This document shows positions 33,401-46,213 of a stretch of 64,000 nt of DNA, in pieces. The notes below the pieces were generated by a model. That model made no database searches. It was not told the origin of the DNA and worked only from the letters and a program-made list of their open reading frames with translations. Position 1 is the stretch's first letter; every line of letters begins with the position of its first letter. The stretch is from Phascolarctos cinereus (taxonomy: Eukaryota > Chordata > Mammalia > Diprotodontia > Phascolarctidae). The stretch is taken from NCBI RefSeq assembly GCF_002099425.1, contig NW_018344105.1, positions 2,331,001 through 2,395,000 on the forward strand. Direction: 5' to 3'. The translations under genes and the position numbers were made by a program.

Positions 33401-33690
33401 AAATCATAGAACTGAAAAGGTCTTTAGCTAGCATCTAGCACAGGGGTTCTACCTTTGTTGTGTCATGGACCCCTTGGGCAGGCAGTCTGGTGAAGCCTGT
33501 GGGAATATTCTCAGAATAATGTTTTGAATGAATAAAATAAAATACGTAGGATTACAAAGGAAACCTATTATACTGAAATAGAGTTAATAAACTATTTTTA
33601 AAACAAGTTTGTAGACCCCAAGTTAAAAACTCCTGATCCAATACAAACCCCTCATTTTACATAGAAGGAAACTAGTTTAATTTTTTTTGG
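33401..33690 (-). repeat. THER1/MIR fragment split by a hAT element
   Basis: 'aaatcatagaactgaaaaggtctttagctagcatctag' before the insertion and 'ccaatacaaacccctcattttacatagaaggaaacta' after it join into one reversed therian SINE. Confidence 0.65.
33441..33635. mobile_element. hAT-type non-autonomous element (CAGGGGTTCT ends), copy 1
   Basis: It starts CAGGGGTTCTACCTTTGTTG and ends with AGTTAAAAACTCCTG, an imperfect reverse complement. The interior ('ctcagaataatgttttgaatgaataaa', 'ggattacaaaggaaaccta') is shared with 46,027-46,213. Flanking octamers are decayed. It sits inside a therian SINE, so it inserted later. Confidence 0.75.
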
Positions 33691-34649
33691 CAGGAGTTGG
33701 GGGAGAGATTTGGTCATTTATATATGGAATAAATGGTTAACTCCTTATTAGCCACACAATCTAGCCCAAACACCTTATTCCCAACTACAGGGAAACTACT
33801 TTGGTTTCTGACCTAAAGCAATCGTTTAAGTAGGGTGTATGTCACTAAAGTCTCCCTTAAAACAACACCATTCATCAAGTGGAGGAAGTGTTCATATTTT
33901 AGTAGTTATCTCTTAGTATTAAGGGGGAACATCTAGGCTAGGTGGATCATGGACAAAAATGTTTTGTTTTGTTTTTTTAACTTCTCCAAGCCATTAAAAA
34001 TCTAAAGGGATAGAGATACGCTCAGATATCCCTGGAAGTAAACAGTTCTTGGCATCTCTCCCCAACCTTCACCCCTACTACCTACTCAGGGACTGGATAT
34101 AGCCAAGGTACACAATAAACCTGGTGATTTGCTGATTACTGGGTCAGTCATCTTCATTAATCAGAAGGGCTCATGACTGCAGCAGCACAAATCTTTACTA
34201 AGAAACTTGACCTTCCACTGGGGAAAAGATTGGAGAATTAACGGGGGGGGGGGGGACTTACTCCACTAGGTCTATAGCACAACTTGTGACCACTGAGCTA
34301 CTATAAGTCTTAAGGTTCTCTGGAGAACCTAGGAGTGACATGGACTAGGTTTTATATAACAACAAGCGTAGGAAAAGAACTCCATGGATATTTCTGTTAT
34401 ACAAAATAGCCTTCTGATCTGAAACGCCCAATGTACTATGTATAGATTTCCAATCTTTTTTTTTTAAGAGGACTTTTATACAGGTCTTAGAGTTTTGAAA
34501 CTGAAGCATCATTGGCATCCACTAATAACAATATCACATCATATAATCTTGGCTTTCCCATTTCAAATATAACTCCCTGATGTTTTGCCCTTTTTTCCTT
34601 GGACCCTGTGTGTCCAAAGAACCTGTTCCCTTCAGAAAGACTGAAGAAG
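33691..34649. other. unique sequence with a G13 run
   Basis: No gene or repeat family is recognised. A run of 13 G bases lies at 34,243-34,255. Confidence 0.4.
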
Positions 34650-34805
34650 CTAAGAGACAGTATAGTATACTGGAATTAGACTCAGAGGACCTGGCTTAAA
34701 TCCTGACTCTGCCACTTACCACCTTGAGCAAGTCACCTACCCGCTTTTGGCCTCAATTTCCTCATCTGTAGAATGGTCCATTCTAGCTACAAACTCTTGT
34801 AACAC
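34650..34805 (+). repeat. MIR/THER1-type SINE
   Basis: 'gacagtatagtatactggaattagactcagaggacctggctt', 'gccacttaccaccttgagcaagtcacct' and 'ttcctcatctgtagaatgg' mark the copy. Confidence 0.8.
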
Positions 34806-36224
34806 TGATAGGAATAGACTAAGAAGAGGCCATTGGGATGCCATTGGGGTCAAAAATGAACTTCCAGGGAGCAATTCAGCAATGTAGAAGGGAAAGGGAA
34901 GAGAGAGAGCCCACCAGCTTTAAAGGAAGCAGGACTGAGGAAAGTGCTGTAAGACTGAAGCTTAAGCTACAGCCTGAGCTTGTTTCCTTCCAAAAAAAGA
35001 AAGGAACCAATGAAAAAGTGACTGCAGATCAAAAGGGGAGAGTATAACTAATGAAACAATGACCCAGGGAGCCAAGTGGGAATGAGACCAAGAGCCCCAA
35101 AGCACGGCTTAGCCAAAGTCAGGGTTAACAAAGAGAATGTTGGGCCCAAGAGTAACAACTGGAAGAGGTTGGTGGGGAAGATGACACTTACCTGAGGAAA
35201 ATGGGGGTTCCCAAATCAAAGGGTCACTGTGAGAGATGAGTCCAGGAGGACTGAGTATTCCTTTAGACATGTCTTAGGACATGTTCCAAGAAGAGTCCCC
35301 TTAGCTGAAAGGGACAGCAAACATCATCTACCCTTCACACATAGTCAATGAAATATGTTTTCAGTACCTGCCACCTTCCCTTTTGACACCTCTCCCTAGT
35401 TGTATTATAATGCCCAGAGCTCCTACTCAAAGCCTATCCTCAGTCTCCTGCACCCCCATCAATTATTCCACCTATCTTATCTTCATCCTGTGTCATATGC
35501 CCTCAGAGCCCTGAGATGACAAAGATGTTCCCCCTCCCAGGTAACATATTTATATGGAACTGGGACTGTGGACATAATGCAATAACCCAAAGGATTCAGT
35601 GGGTATTTTAGGCATCAGAGGAGGGCCTTGGGCAAGGTAAATCACTGAGCACTCACTCAGATACCTGGGCTGCTGCACTGAAGCTACTGAAGTGTTTGTG
35701 TAAAGAACTGGAGCAAACAGCCTGAGGAAGTTTCTTCAAGAGGAAGACTCTAGTGGCCAGAAGTGACCTGAGGCAGACAGCAGAAGACTTCAAAACAAAT
35801 CAAAAACCCTGGAATTTGGAAGTCCTGATCTGGTCTCTACCACTAGGCTTTTCACTTGGTCTCATACTCCCTCACTTTACCCCCAAGTGGCCATTGCCTC
35901 CTCCAGAAAATAAATACAAGTCAATTTAACCTGTCTTGGGATAAGGATGAAACTTCACACTAGAATGAAAATGGTTGTTAGTAACTCCAGTGTAATCTCT
36001 CCTCAAGGCATTTTATGTTTTAATAGATCTAAAAGCTTTAAGATAAAAGGAGCTACTTCTGTGGCCTTTGGGGAAAGCAAGAGGGGCAGTGCATTGCTGG
36101 ATGGAAGAGGATCTTCCTAGTTTCCCTATGTCCCAGGGGAGTCAACAGTTTCTACCTATCAGTACAGGTCAGTTGTAACTGTTAACCACAGTTTCTCCTT
36201 CCTCAGTACAATAACGATGAGGTT
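34806..36224. other. unique sequence, nothing recognised
   Basis: No coding or repeat content is recognised in 1.4 kb. The open frame at 34,838-35,047 has no domain. Confidence 0.4.
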
Positions 36225-36345
36225 TCTTGAAATGAAATGTAATAAAGGAGTCATGAAAAAAGTATGGGACTGAGGGAAGAATACAGGAGAAAATTTAGGT
36301 AATGTAAAAGCAAAAGCTATCAATAAAAAAAAATTATTTAAATGT
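36225..36345 (+). repeat. LINE 3' end relic
   Basis: 'gaaaaaagtatgggactgaggg' and 'ggtaatgtaaaagcaaaagctatcaataaaaa' match the terminal wording of the relic at 4,925-5,185 ('gcaaaaacaaaagatatcaataaaat'). Confidence 0.5.
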
Positions 36346-36589
36346 AATAAATGTAACACATGTAAAACAATGTAAATAAAAAGATCACTAAAAAGCAACC
36401 AAACTCCTTTAACTTTAAAAATAATAATAATTAAAATTTAAAAGTACATAAAAATAAAATCAATAGTGTTTCCAGAGAACAGATAATAAAGCATAGCTCC
36501 CTTCTCATAGCAGAGACACTGGGGACTACTAGGGCAAAATGCTATCTATATTATCGGATATCTAGTGTTTTTGTTTAATTGTTGCTGCT
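36346..36589. other. AT-rich unique sequence
   Basis: A/T-rich sequence with no recognised family. Confidence 0.35.
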
Positions 36590-36960
36590 GGCCTGAGGGG
36601 AGGATTTGTCTGATCATTGGAGTGAAGTGATTTCGAAGGACTGTTGGTGAAGCATTCATTCTACCTCTTAGCTGAGAAGATAGGACTGTACATGTGGAAT
36701 GAGGCATTGATCTCCACATATGTCCAATGGGCTGATCTGTTTTGCTAGACTGTACTCGTTACAAAGGGAGGGGTCTGCTGTGGAAGGGAAGTCATTTGGA
36801 AGTGACAGTGATGTTTCAAAAAGAAAAGAAAAAGGAGCATTAATAATGCACCTTAAAAGAAAAAAAATATGATGGTAGAATCCAGATATGATTTCGATCT
36901 AAAAATGAAAGGCATCAATAAAATATACTTTCAAAATTCATGGAGGAAATAAGCAGTAAA
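36590..36960 (+). repeat. LINE 3' UTR-like relic
   Basis: 'ggtgaagcattcattctacctctta', 'catgtggaatgaggcattgatctccacatatgtccaatgggctgatctgttttgctagactgtac' and 'gaaaggcatcaataaaatat' resemble a marsupial LINE 3' UTR and tail. Diverged and partly uncertain. Confidence 0.45.
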
Positions 36961-39900
36961 CAGATATATAAGGTAAATTTCACGTAGATGTTTCCTCTTC
37001 TAATTTTCTGTCTTTGGATCTAATTTCTTCTTTTCTCTTCTCAAAAAAAAAAAAGGCAAAACAAAACAGACAACCAAAAACCCCCTCAAAACCTGTAGTA
37101 GACTAATCTTATTTTAGAGAATTATTTATGGGGCCAGGAGAACCTAATGCGATTATTTGCATTGTCTTACAGATCACTGAGATGTAATGTATCCTTTTCT
37201 GGCCTTTAATCCTCTATACTAGTTTTCATCTATTTAACTGCTTTCTGAAGAAGATCACAATCCAGTATTAAAAGCCTGAAGAATCAGTTTCTGGGAATTT
37301 TTGACATATTCCTCTGCTGAAATTTTGGAGAAGGAACAAAAGTAGGAGAATTTTATGCTATTAAGAATAATTGATTTGAGAGGAAGCTGATACGTTAATG
37401 ACAGATACAAATGTATTGCATTGCTGAACAAACTTCCCTCCTAGATACCTCCATGTTCAGGGTGCTGATCAACTGGCTGATTGTTGTCATCATTCCATTC
37501 TGAGATAAACTGCTCAGCCATGGTGATGTGACAAGGCTCTTGTGATCCGTTGCTGCCTGCAATCTATTGGGTTAAATTTAAGTAAATAAAGAGTCCTACC
37601 TACATTGATAATGTATGGCAAGTTTGACCAGAAATTCAAGAGAGGTCCAATGGGCACATATTCATTTATGAGAGGAAAATAAGAGAGAGAATTTTAGTCT
37701 CTTCCAATCTTCCCTCAGGCTCCCCGCCTCCTCCCAGCCGCCCCCTTCCACTCCCCATGCCCCTTCCCCTTCTCCTTCTGCACTCAGAGTGGAAAAATAA
37801 CAGGATGAGTCAGTCCTCTATGGAGCTCAAAACTTAGAATTCATTAGCTGTCTCCACCTGGAATGCCAAGAGAAAAGCTGCAAGCCCTGAACCTACTCTC
37901 TGAGCGCCTCCTTTGCCTTAGACCTTCCAGACATCTCCTTGATACTTTATGTAAATATTACTGCTGTCAGTTATACTGTTTTCTCTTTTGAATCAACTGC
38001 TGAGATAATCCGTGAGCTCCACCCCACCCAGCAGCCCCAGAATTCAGCACCTGCAGCAGCCGACCCTCTCCTCCCCTCCAGCAGGCCTCCTCCCCACCCC
38101 CAGCCCCCACCCCCCACCCCCCACTGGGATCTGAGGCCCTTTCCTCCCAGCAAAGGGCTGAAATGGACAGTTTGCCTTGTCAATTTCTCTTAGAAGTGTG
38201 GAATGTTTTATTCAGAATTCCCTTTAAAAGAATAGATATTTTCTCTCAAATTGCTAAATGCATGTGTTTCCCAAACTTGTCCCCTGCCCCTCCTGCTCTT
38301 TATTCTCTCCCACCCCAGTTTTGTTCCTGGTATTCAAATATTACTCCCAGTCTTTTTTTTTTTTTTAAAAAAGCTTTCAGAACCCTGAAGCAGAAGAAGT
38401 GTGAGGTAAAATGAGCAAAGCCAATTCCCCTTTAGTCCTCCTCTTTTACCTCTGGCAAACCCTGAGTTTGGGCTGCCAGCCTCCTGCCTCTCCTGCTTGC
38501 TGGCCTAAGCCTGTCAGATTGTGAGGGCTTGAAAATCTAGAGGCCAGAAACTGCCTAAAAATGGAGGAAAAAAATACAAACTCCTTCACTTCCAGAAGGC
38601 AAAATCCTTCTGAGGATCCATCCATGATAGCAAAAGCAGATCTTTCATAAGGACTAATTACTGTGGGGGCACAAAGAACTATAAAATCAAGACAAAAAAA
38701 GGTCCAAAAAGCCCCCAAGGCCTCAGTGTTTGGTTGAAACGCCTGCCCCTGTTGATTGACTCACTGATGAGAAATGATGCATAAATTTCCACTCTGAAAA
38801 GAGAGAGCTGGGGTTCTGCATGCAGATCATCCTGACCTTTTCAACAGCACGATTTGTTTCTGTGAGGGTGGCGGTTGCCATGTGTGTCCAGCATGTCAAA
38901 GGTCCCTTATTCCAAACCTTTCCAGTACTTGTCATGATAAAGAAAAAAAAATTGGTCATGATTCATCAGCCAATCAAAAACATGAACCCAGTGCCCACTG
39001 TATGCCCAGAAGAGGAGGAGGCCAACTGTAAGGTGCTATCTCCATCAATTAATTAACTGCCAATTAAAACCTGAATTTTCCCAATAGATTAGGCAGAGTA
39101 CTGACCATAGAGAACATTAACTCCTGCCCTCGAAATGAAACATCAGTCCCTAAAACACATGTGAATGCTGTACCCCCTCCAGCTCTAAAATTCTGAGACT
39201 GAGTAACTGAAATTCTGTCGACATTGAAGATGCACCAAAGATGCAGAATTTTTTTCCTCTTAAAAAATAAATGAAGCTGACATTTTCCACAAATGATAAA
39301 CATACTATCATGGTAGTTAATTTTGACTTTTCCCTTCAGACCTATTGAAATCAGTTGCTGGAGGGAAAGGAGAAATGTTTTATATCATAATACTTCATAA
39401 TACAGTCTTAGGAGCCTAGATTAGAGCTGAAAGGGACTTTAGAAATTCTCCAGTCCCACATATTTATTCCATCACCAAACTGTATATCTAGTGTCTGATG
39501 AGCATCCTAGCTCAATTCAGAGAGGCTCATCACTTTATGGGCTACAGAGTAATGAATTTGTCAGCCACCACAACTCTCAAAGACCTAGAAACTACAAAGG
39601 TAAAAAAAAGAGTTGTGTATCTGCAATGGCGGAAGGTGCACTAGTGACATCAATGAAATCACAGAAGCATTGAAATAGCAAAGTAGATGAGATTACAGAC
39701 AGTTGGGTCAATATAAACCATTATTCTATAATATGCCAAGTCAGTAATACATCAGTCCATGCCCAGGAAAGCCTACATTAATAAAAATGCTTAGGGAATG
39801 AATGAGGCCTTTTGTTTATTCAGAGTTTCTGATGAATGAAGGGTTAACCCCAGACTTCCAGTTGTCTTTGTTGCTGAAGATCTTTCTAAAATGACTTTGC

Positions 39901-41279
39901 AGGGGGACCCAGGGGCAGGATTCTGGCAGTGTGCGACTTGGGGTGCAGACAGCAGAGAAGCTGGAACTGGTGAGCCTACTGACCCCAGGACACACCCAAA
40001 TCTTTCACTTCAGCTTCTGTTCTTGTGATTCTCCTCTTTCTGATAAAAGCCAAGTGCAGAAAAAAAAAATTAATTCTGGTGCATTGAGATTTCTGGTTAA
40101 GCAAGTGTTTGTTTGTTTTTTAACTATAATAGGTACCCCATTAATGATTCCCTTCCCCCCATTCATCTCTGGGTTTTTTTGCCACCATTCTCAAACATTC
40201 AATGGTGGAGACAGGGGGAAGATGAAGGAGAGATGAGAAACCTTAGGAAAACAACTTGAAGACATCTAACTGCAATTCCAGAGGAGAACAGGATATAGCT
40301 TGTTTTCTTAACCAGAGATAACCAACAAACTATCCTTTACATTTGATGAGATCTTTGATTCCTCTGGGATCTGCTGTCAAAAGGCTATAGCCGACATGAG
40401 AATATCACTGTGAAATTAAACCTGTTTTCTCAAGCATGGCACATTCTGTCTATGTGAGTCTGAACAGCCCAGTAATTAAGTGCCCATTACTGGATTGTGT
40501 TTAACACTGCAAAGAGGATTTTTTCCAGCTTTCCCTAGTCTGCATATTACTTGAATTGCAGGAGGGGGGTGGGGAAGATTATACATTCCCCCCAAGCCAT
40601 GATGCATCAATTTCCTTGAAAATCTGACTATTGAGCCTGGAGTCAGGAAGATACCTTTTGAGTTTTAAGCATTCTGCAAGGAAAAAAAAAATCCACTACC
40701 AGGCGTTTTCTAGCTTGTTATTCTTCTGCCCATCAGGTGATCTTTCCGGCAGCAGCAACCATTTTATATCAGACTGTTTCATATGGTTTAAGTTAAGAAG
40801 GTGTTCACCCACCTGGGAGAAGCAGCCGTTAGGAAAAACAGTGAATGTAATTTTATTTGCCACCAAACAATGTGCCTGTTGGGATAAACTAAGTGTGACC
40901 CCAAGAATTGTCCAGACAAATTAACTGGCAAAAGAACACAGCCAAGAAGCATTCGGGAGTCAACCAATTCTTTCCCTGAAGTAGCCAATATATTTTGAAA
41001 ACTAAAATCCCTTAACTTAAATTAACCTAGCCACTAACCACACCTTTTTTATCTTTTATACAGTTTTATACATCATGTCTTTATGCTTTCAGAAAGACTT
41101 TCAACATATCAGGGAGAAGGGCTTTTGAAGGGGAGAGGGGAAATCAAAGATATTCCTAAAAAATGAATGAATGATAAGAACTGGAAAAGGGAAAATGATT
41201 TTAAAAAACATCCACTTTCCAGCAGTTTTTAATTTGAATGTGCCCCCAAAACATCTATGAATTCCGCAAATGTCTTCAT
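36961..41279. other. repeat-poor unique block
   Basis: About 4.3 kb without a recognisable transposon except a short THER1-like scrap near 39,418-39,460. Open frames are short, overlap on both strands and lack domains. The C-rich stretch at 37,700-38,160 is listed in part separately. Repeat-poor DNA of this length suggests retained single-copy sequence, possibly regulatory. Confidence 0.4.
38092..38124 (-). other. potential G-quadruplex motif
   Basis: On the minus strand there are at least four runs of four or more G (the plus strand reads CCCC-A-CCCC-CAG-CCCCC-A-CCCCCC-A-CCCCCC-A). Loops are 1-3 bases, which satisfies the standard quadruplex rule. Confidence 0.6.
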
Positions 41280-41640
41280 TTGACAAGCATTTATCAAGTG
41301 CCTACTGTGTACAAGGCCCTACCTGATCTAAGCCTTGTGGCAGACAAAAAGATGAATGAGGCATGGTCCCTGCCTTCATTAGAGTTCATGATCTATTAGG
41401 AATATAAACCAGGTACACAAATAAAAGAAAGCAGAGTATGGTAAATGTCAGACCAGAGGAACAAACCCAATGCCATGGAGATCAGAAGAAGGAAAGATAG
41501 GAGAGCCACTTCTGGCTATGGAGAGATTGTGGAGAAGTTGGCATTTTGACTGGGCCTTGAAAGGATGGATGAAGATTGAGATCAGGACACTCTTGGCTTG
41601 GATGGACAAGTGCAGTGTCTGTTGGGGCACTGCACATCTG
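41280..41640 (+). repeat. ancient mammalian interspersed repeat, unclassified
   Basis: 'gcatttatcaagtgcctactgtgtacaaggccctacctgat', 'atggtccctgccttcattagagttcatgatct' and 'gcattttgactgggccttgaaaggatgg' are wording of a widespread old mammalian repeat. I cannot name the family. Confidence 0.55.
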
Positions 41641-43437
41641 GTCTGGCTACAGTACAAAGTAGGTGTAGAGAAGGACAGTGTTGAGCTTTTATACAAAATA
41701 ATGAAGAAAATTAAGTGGCTGGGCAGTAGGTTGTCTTTTAAAAGTAGTTATTTCTAGTTGGGTGCCAATTAAATGCTTTATTCAAACCCCACTTTTTACA
41801 CTAAAATCTGATTGGATGTTGACATGTGTTCACTCAGTGCCAGAAGCCTGGTTCTGGCACATCATGCCTTCCTTCCTGCTTGAACCTCCTCCAAGAATGA
41901 ACATCTTTATTCCGGGAATAAATGGAGTCTGCTGAAAGCTTAGAGTTTAAAGCAACTCTTTTGCAAACGCTGCCTTTCTGAGGGGGGTCAAGGCCACTGA
42001 AAGCAAACACAATGAATCTTGTTCAGCTAGTCCATCCGAAGATGTTGGGGTAACTTTTAAAATGTGAATTTTAAAAAATAGGTACGTTTAAAAGGTACAC
42101 ATAGAGGAAAAGAAACACCAGAATCATTACTGTAAGATTAAATTCCAAGCAAATATTTTCATAAATTATCTCCTTTCTCTTCATTAACAGCAAAATAAGT
42201 AGATTCCTCACCTTTTAGACTCCCCATGTACTGGGGATGCTTGGGCAGTATTGACACCTGTAAACAGAACACTGAAATGTTGTTGCCAGAAATAGATCTG
42301 ATTATGGCATTCCCTAAAATACAATTACCTTTTACAATTACCCCAGTTTAGAAAATTTTTTCATAAAGGAAAGTCAAGTTGTCTGCTGATTAAATGTTAA
42401 GAGTTAGTGAAACAAGATGAGACACTGAATGGATCTATATCATGTGTGGACCATTTGTGCAGTTACTGAAATAGGAAATTGTTCACAGTTGTAAAATACT
42501 CTGAGTACCCCAGGCACAGCCTGCCTTTCATTTTCGTTCATAGCTCCTCTTTCAACTGAATTTAAGTTATGGAAGGAAAATTATGCCCTAATTATTTTTT
42601 CAATCTGCATTTTTTTCTTTGTTCCTTAACATTTCTTCAGCTGGGTGCTGGGGGGTTTTGTTTTTTGGGGCTTTTTTTTTCCTCCTAACTAACCTGATTA
42701 CATACTATAATGTGAAAATCATATTCAACCTGCAGGGTAAAAAAAAAATGCAACTCCCGACTGCACACAGTGCTGACAGGGTATGGAGGCTTTTACAGAT
42801 TCTGATTATCCTCAGCGACGTTGGAGCTAGAGGCTGAATTTCTCTGAAGTGGCCTCCAAAACTACTGAATCTTTTCCTGCTTCACCCTTCCCTTTCCCAT
42901 TTACAGCCTACCTGGGGGGGTTGGAGGGGGGTGGGGCACAAACCGCCATTGAATTGCACTGTCCATAAGAAATGAGAAAGCGCTGGAGGACATAATGGAA
43001 ATTCCCATAAAGAAATCTATTAGGGGCTGAGCATGAGAGGGAGAGAGTGAATAGGGAAAGAAGAAAGAAAAGCCGGGGGACCACCTATGACTCATGAAGG
43101 TGGTCAAGTGACAGCTCCAGCCTGCTAGGATCTTTAGAAAAGGGCCAAACTTTCACCAGTCCACTTTTTAGCAACTGAAACACACAGATACAGAGTAGAG
43201 GTTGGCTTTTCTTATTTAAAGGCCATCGGTTAAATAAATAGATCGGGAGTGGGGTGGGCTTGGGTAGGGTGAGGTGAGGTTTTAATGAAGGCTAGAGTTT
43301 ATTTGATGGTAAATGGTACTCCTGAGGCTATCATTGTACTCTGGGGGATGGCTGTGTGTAGCATCTAATACAGGGATCCCAAAGAGTGATACAGACTTTA
43401 TGAGACCACGAAAGGTTGTTGAAACATTAGAAGGTGG
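41641..43437. other. unique sequence, nothing recognised
   Basis: No gene or repeat family is recognised. G-rich and T-rich runs near 42,650-42,690 and 42,910-42,940 are simple low-complexity DNA. Confidence 0.4.
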
Positions 43438-43690
43438 CCTTAAAGGCTAGAGCTCTAAACTGGAAATCAGGGAGACCTGAGTTCAAAATTGGCCACAGAC
43501 ATGTGAACTAGTCACTTAACTACTATCATCCTGAGTTTTCTTAAATGAGGGTAATAATAGCACCTAACCCACAGAGTTGTCCTGAGGGTCAAATGGGACA
43601 AAATATGTAAAGCACCTTGCAAATTTAATTTAATTTTTTTTATTTAAATTTAATCACTATCTAAATGTTAGCTGCTGCTACTGCTGCTGT
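43438..43690 (+). repeat. marsupial tRNA-CORE SINE
   Basis: 'gagctctaaactggaaatcagggagacctgagttcaaaattgg', 'gtgaactagtcacttaactac', 'gggtaataatagcacctaacccacagagttgtcctgagggtcaaatgg' and 'taaatgttagctgctgctact' run in order. The usual TTA tail has turned into a CTG-rich stretch. Confidence 0.82.
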
Positions 43691-44555
43691 AGTGGTAGTG
43701 CTGGTGGTGGTTATAAAGCCATCTCATTCACACTCAGAATGAGGGATCACATCCCAGGAAAAGACTGAGTATTGACTAAAGAAATGTTGGATGGATGGCT
43801 GACTAATGTCTACAGCTAAGTAAAAAATGAGTCAAGAACAGTAAGTCAATTGCTATGTTTTTGTCCCCTTTGGAAGGGCCTTTGAAATCTTTGGAAGAGA
43901 GAGAAGGAACCCAGGCTACACCTCAGTGTTCTTTCTGCAATGGAAGATTGTTCCATGTAGGGGTGGGGGTGGGAGCCTTTGTGAGAGGAAATGGACCCCA
44001 AATGGAAACTCTCCTTACCCCTTACAAAAAGCACTCCCTTCTGCAGCTGACTCACAGTCCTGTCTTGGGTTGTGGCTTCTTTTATCCTTCCCTCCCTCCT
44101 TCCAAAATAATTTTGAAGGTCATTATGCAAGATCTCACCCCTACCTCCTTGTAACAACATTGCAATTAACCCACTGCTCTTCATTTGTCTCTAGCTTGAT
44201 GCTGACATTTAGTGGACTCTTCTGAGAAGCTGATGCTCAGTCTTTGACCATGACACATACTTACATGAACATTTGAGAGCTTGATGTAGATTGTGTTTTG
44301 AATATATTTTGTAATAGGTCATACCAAAAGCAGGTGAGTTACGTAAAGTGCTGTGCTTGCATATAGCCTTCCGCCTGGGCTACATGCTCTATTGAAGGAT
44401 TATTAAATGCTTATTGTCATTTTCCTTGCAACTTCACTTTATGAAACCAACAAGTAAATGCGGAAAAAAAGCTGCAGCACTCTGTATACCCACAATACAC
44501 ATACCCAGTATGCATATTCACATACATCTGGCACTCAACGGTTATATGTGACCAG
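43691..44555. other. unique sequence, nothing recognised
   Basis: Open frames on both strands overlap at 43,846-44,225 and show no domain. No repeat family is recognised. Confidence 0.4.
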
Positions 44556-44660
44556 GGAAGAGACACTCAACCTCTGAGTGTCCTCATCTGTAAAATAGGA
44601 ACACCTACAATGCAGGCTTCTTTAGAGGCTCCAATGAATAAAAGGTATGTAATATACTTT
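44556..44660 (+). repeat. tRNA-CORE SINE, middle to 3' part
   Basis: 'gagacactcaacctctgagtgtcctcatctgtaaaataggaacacc' and 'gaggctccaatgaataaaaggtatgtaatatactttgtaaac' match the latter half of this SINE type. Confidence 0.65.
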
Positions 44661-44711
44661 GTAAACTTAAAAAAAAACTATATCAAATTCAGCTCTTATA
44701 TTATCATGCTA

Positions 44712-44978
44712 ATATGTAGTATATATACATATATAATATATGTATATGTGTGTATACCAACACAGAGCTAGCCTATGGTGGTCAAATGACAGCCTTAAAC
44801 ATCTAGAATCCAGAATTTTTAGAGAACCTTCCACATCTAACAAATAATGACAATGTATCTCCTTTAATTGTCCTCTCTCTTTCCCCATCCTGTTTCTCTC
44901 TGGTTTCATCATTAATTTGTATGAGCACATGCGAGTGTGTGTGTGTGTGTGTGTGTGAGTGTGTGTGTGTGTGTGTTT
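44712..44978. repeat. AT/GT microsatellites flanking unique sequence
   Basis: A TATA/TGTG tract lies at about 44,716-44,754 and a (GT)n tract at about 44,935-44,978. The open frame through the latter is an artefact. Confidence 0.8.
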
Positions 44979-45519
44979 ATATGTCAGTGCATGAGAATGC
45001 AGGGAGTTGGGGGGAGGTGAGGGGTTACAGCCTCACAAGTGTAAAATCTCTGTTATTATCACAGCACATCCTTTGGGAAGAGGGCTCTTTGTTCCTTATT
45101 GCTAGCTCTGTTTCACATATGTGCCTCAGTTGTTCCATCTGTAAAAAAACCCACTTGTTACAAAAGTGTCAGGAGAACAAATGAAATCATGAATTTCAAC
45201 TCTCAAAAGAGCTCATAAGCTGTCTGAAAATTCTTCATCTGAGAACATTTTGCTGTTTTTAAGAGTTTTAGTTTTAAAAGAAAATAATTGAACTAGATAT
45301 AGTCATAAGAAGGGGGAAAGTGCCATAGTATATTAACCCTTTCAAGCCAACTCTATATTATAGTCCTATGCAGAAAATAATATCTGATATCTAAACTAGT
45401 TAATGCAGGTAAAAGAAACAAGTTCTAACAATTAGAACTGTCTGAATATGATGCGGTCTGCCTTATGACGTGTTTAGCTCTTTCACTGGAGAGTTCAAGC
45501 AGAGATTTGATTCTGTGGA
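44979..45519. other. unique sequence, nothing recognised
   Basis: No gene or repeat is recognised. Confidence 0.4.
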
Positions 45520-45585
45520 GGGGATTCATGATTAGATGTGATGGCCTTTAAGGTTCCTTTCAACTTTGAGAATCTATAAATTTGT
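45520..45585 (+). repeat. MIR/THER1-type SINE 3' fragment
   Basis: 'gatgtgatggcctttaaggttcctttcaactttgagaatctat' is the standard SINE 3' wording. Confidence 0.5.
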
Positions 45586-45639
45586 ATTGCATGTTTTGTA
45601 TTTTCCCACTGATAGGACCAGGAGGGAAGAAGGGGAACC

Positions 45640-45885
45640 TAGAGCAGTAGGTAGAGGTCTGGCCTAAGAATTAGGGAGACATGGGTTCAAATCCACCGCT
45701 GACACATACTGATTTCTAGTCCAGGATATTCTGAGATGTTCTAGCTATATGATTATGGACAAGTCACCTAACTTCTCAGTGCCCCAGGCAACTCTAAGAC
45801 TATAACCACTGCTGACCATCTGTGGAGGAAGATTCTACTCCTGGTATCCCATACGCTGATAAAAGCCAAACCAAAAATAAAAATT
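45640..45885 (+). repeat. marsupial tRNA-SINE (second type)
   Basis: 'cctagagcagtaggtagaggtctggcc', 'agacatgggttcaaatccaccgctgacac', 'gacaagtcacctaacttctcagtgccccaggcaactctaag' and an AAAATAAAAATTAAAG tail. The 'cccaggcaactctaagactata' block separates it from the CORE/L2-ended type. Confidence 0.82.
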
Positions 45886-46026
45886 AAAGACCAGGTCACT
45901 TGATTTACCAACAAGCTGAAGAGAATAGTCTGAGCCCTGAAGAATTTTGTGTGTTTATCTGCAGAAATATGTCCTAGCCTTTTATCCTGGAAAAATCAGT
46001 GCTTTTAGAAAACTCTAGATTTAAAG

Positions 46027-46213
46027 TCTATCTTAACCTTTTTTTTTAATGTCATAAACCTCTTTGGTAGTCAGTCTAGTGCAGCTTATGCACCCCTTCT
46101 CAGAATAATTGTTTTAAATGCATAAACTATGTAGGATTACAAAGGAAACCAATTATATTGAAATGCAGTTTTCCAAATATATTTTAAGTTCGCTGATACC
46201 AGGTTAAAAACTC
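46027..46213. mobile_element. hAT-type non-autonomous element (CAGGGGTTCT family), copy 2
   Basis: The interior 'ctcagaataattgttttaaatgcataaa', 'ggattacaaaggaaaccaattatattgaaatgcag' and the end 'accaggttaaaaactcct' match the element at 33,441. Its first bases are eroded. Confidence 0.7.
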
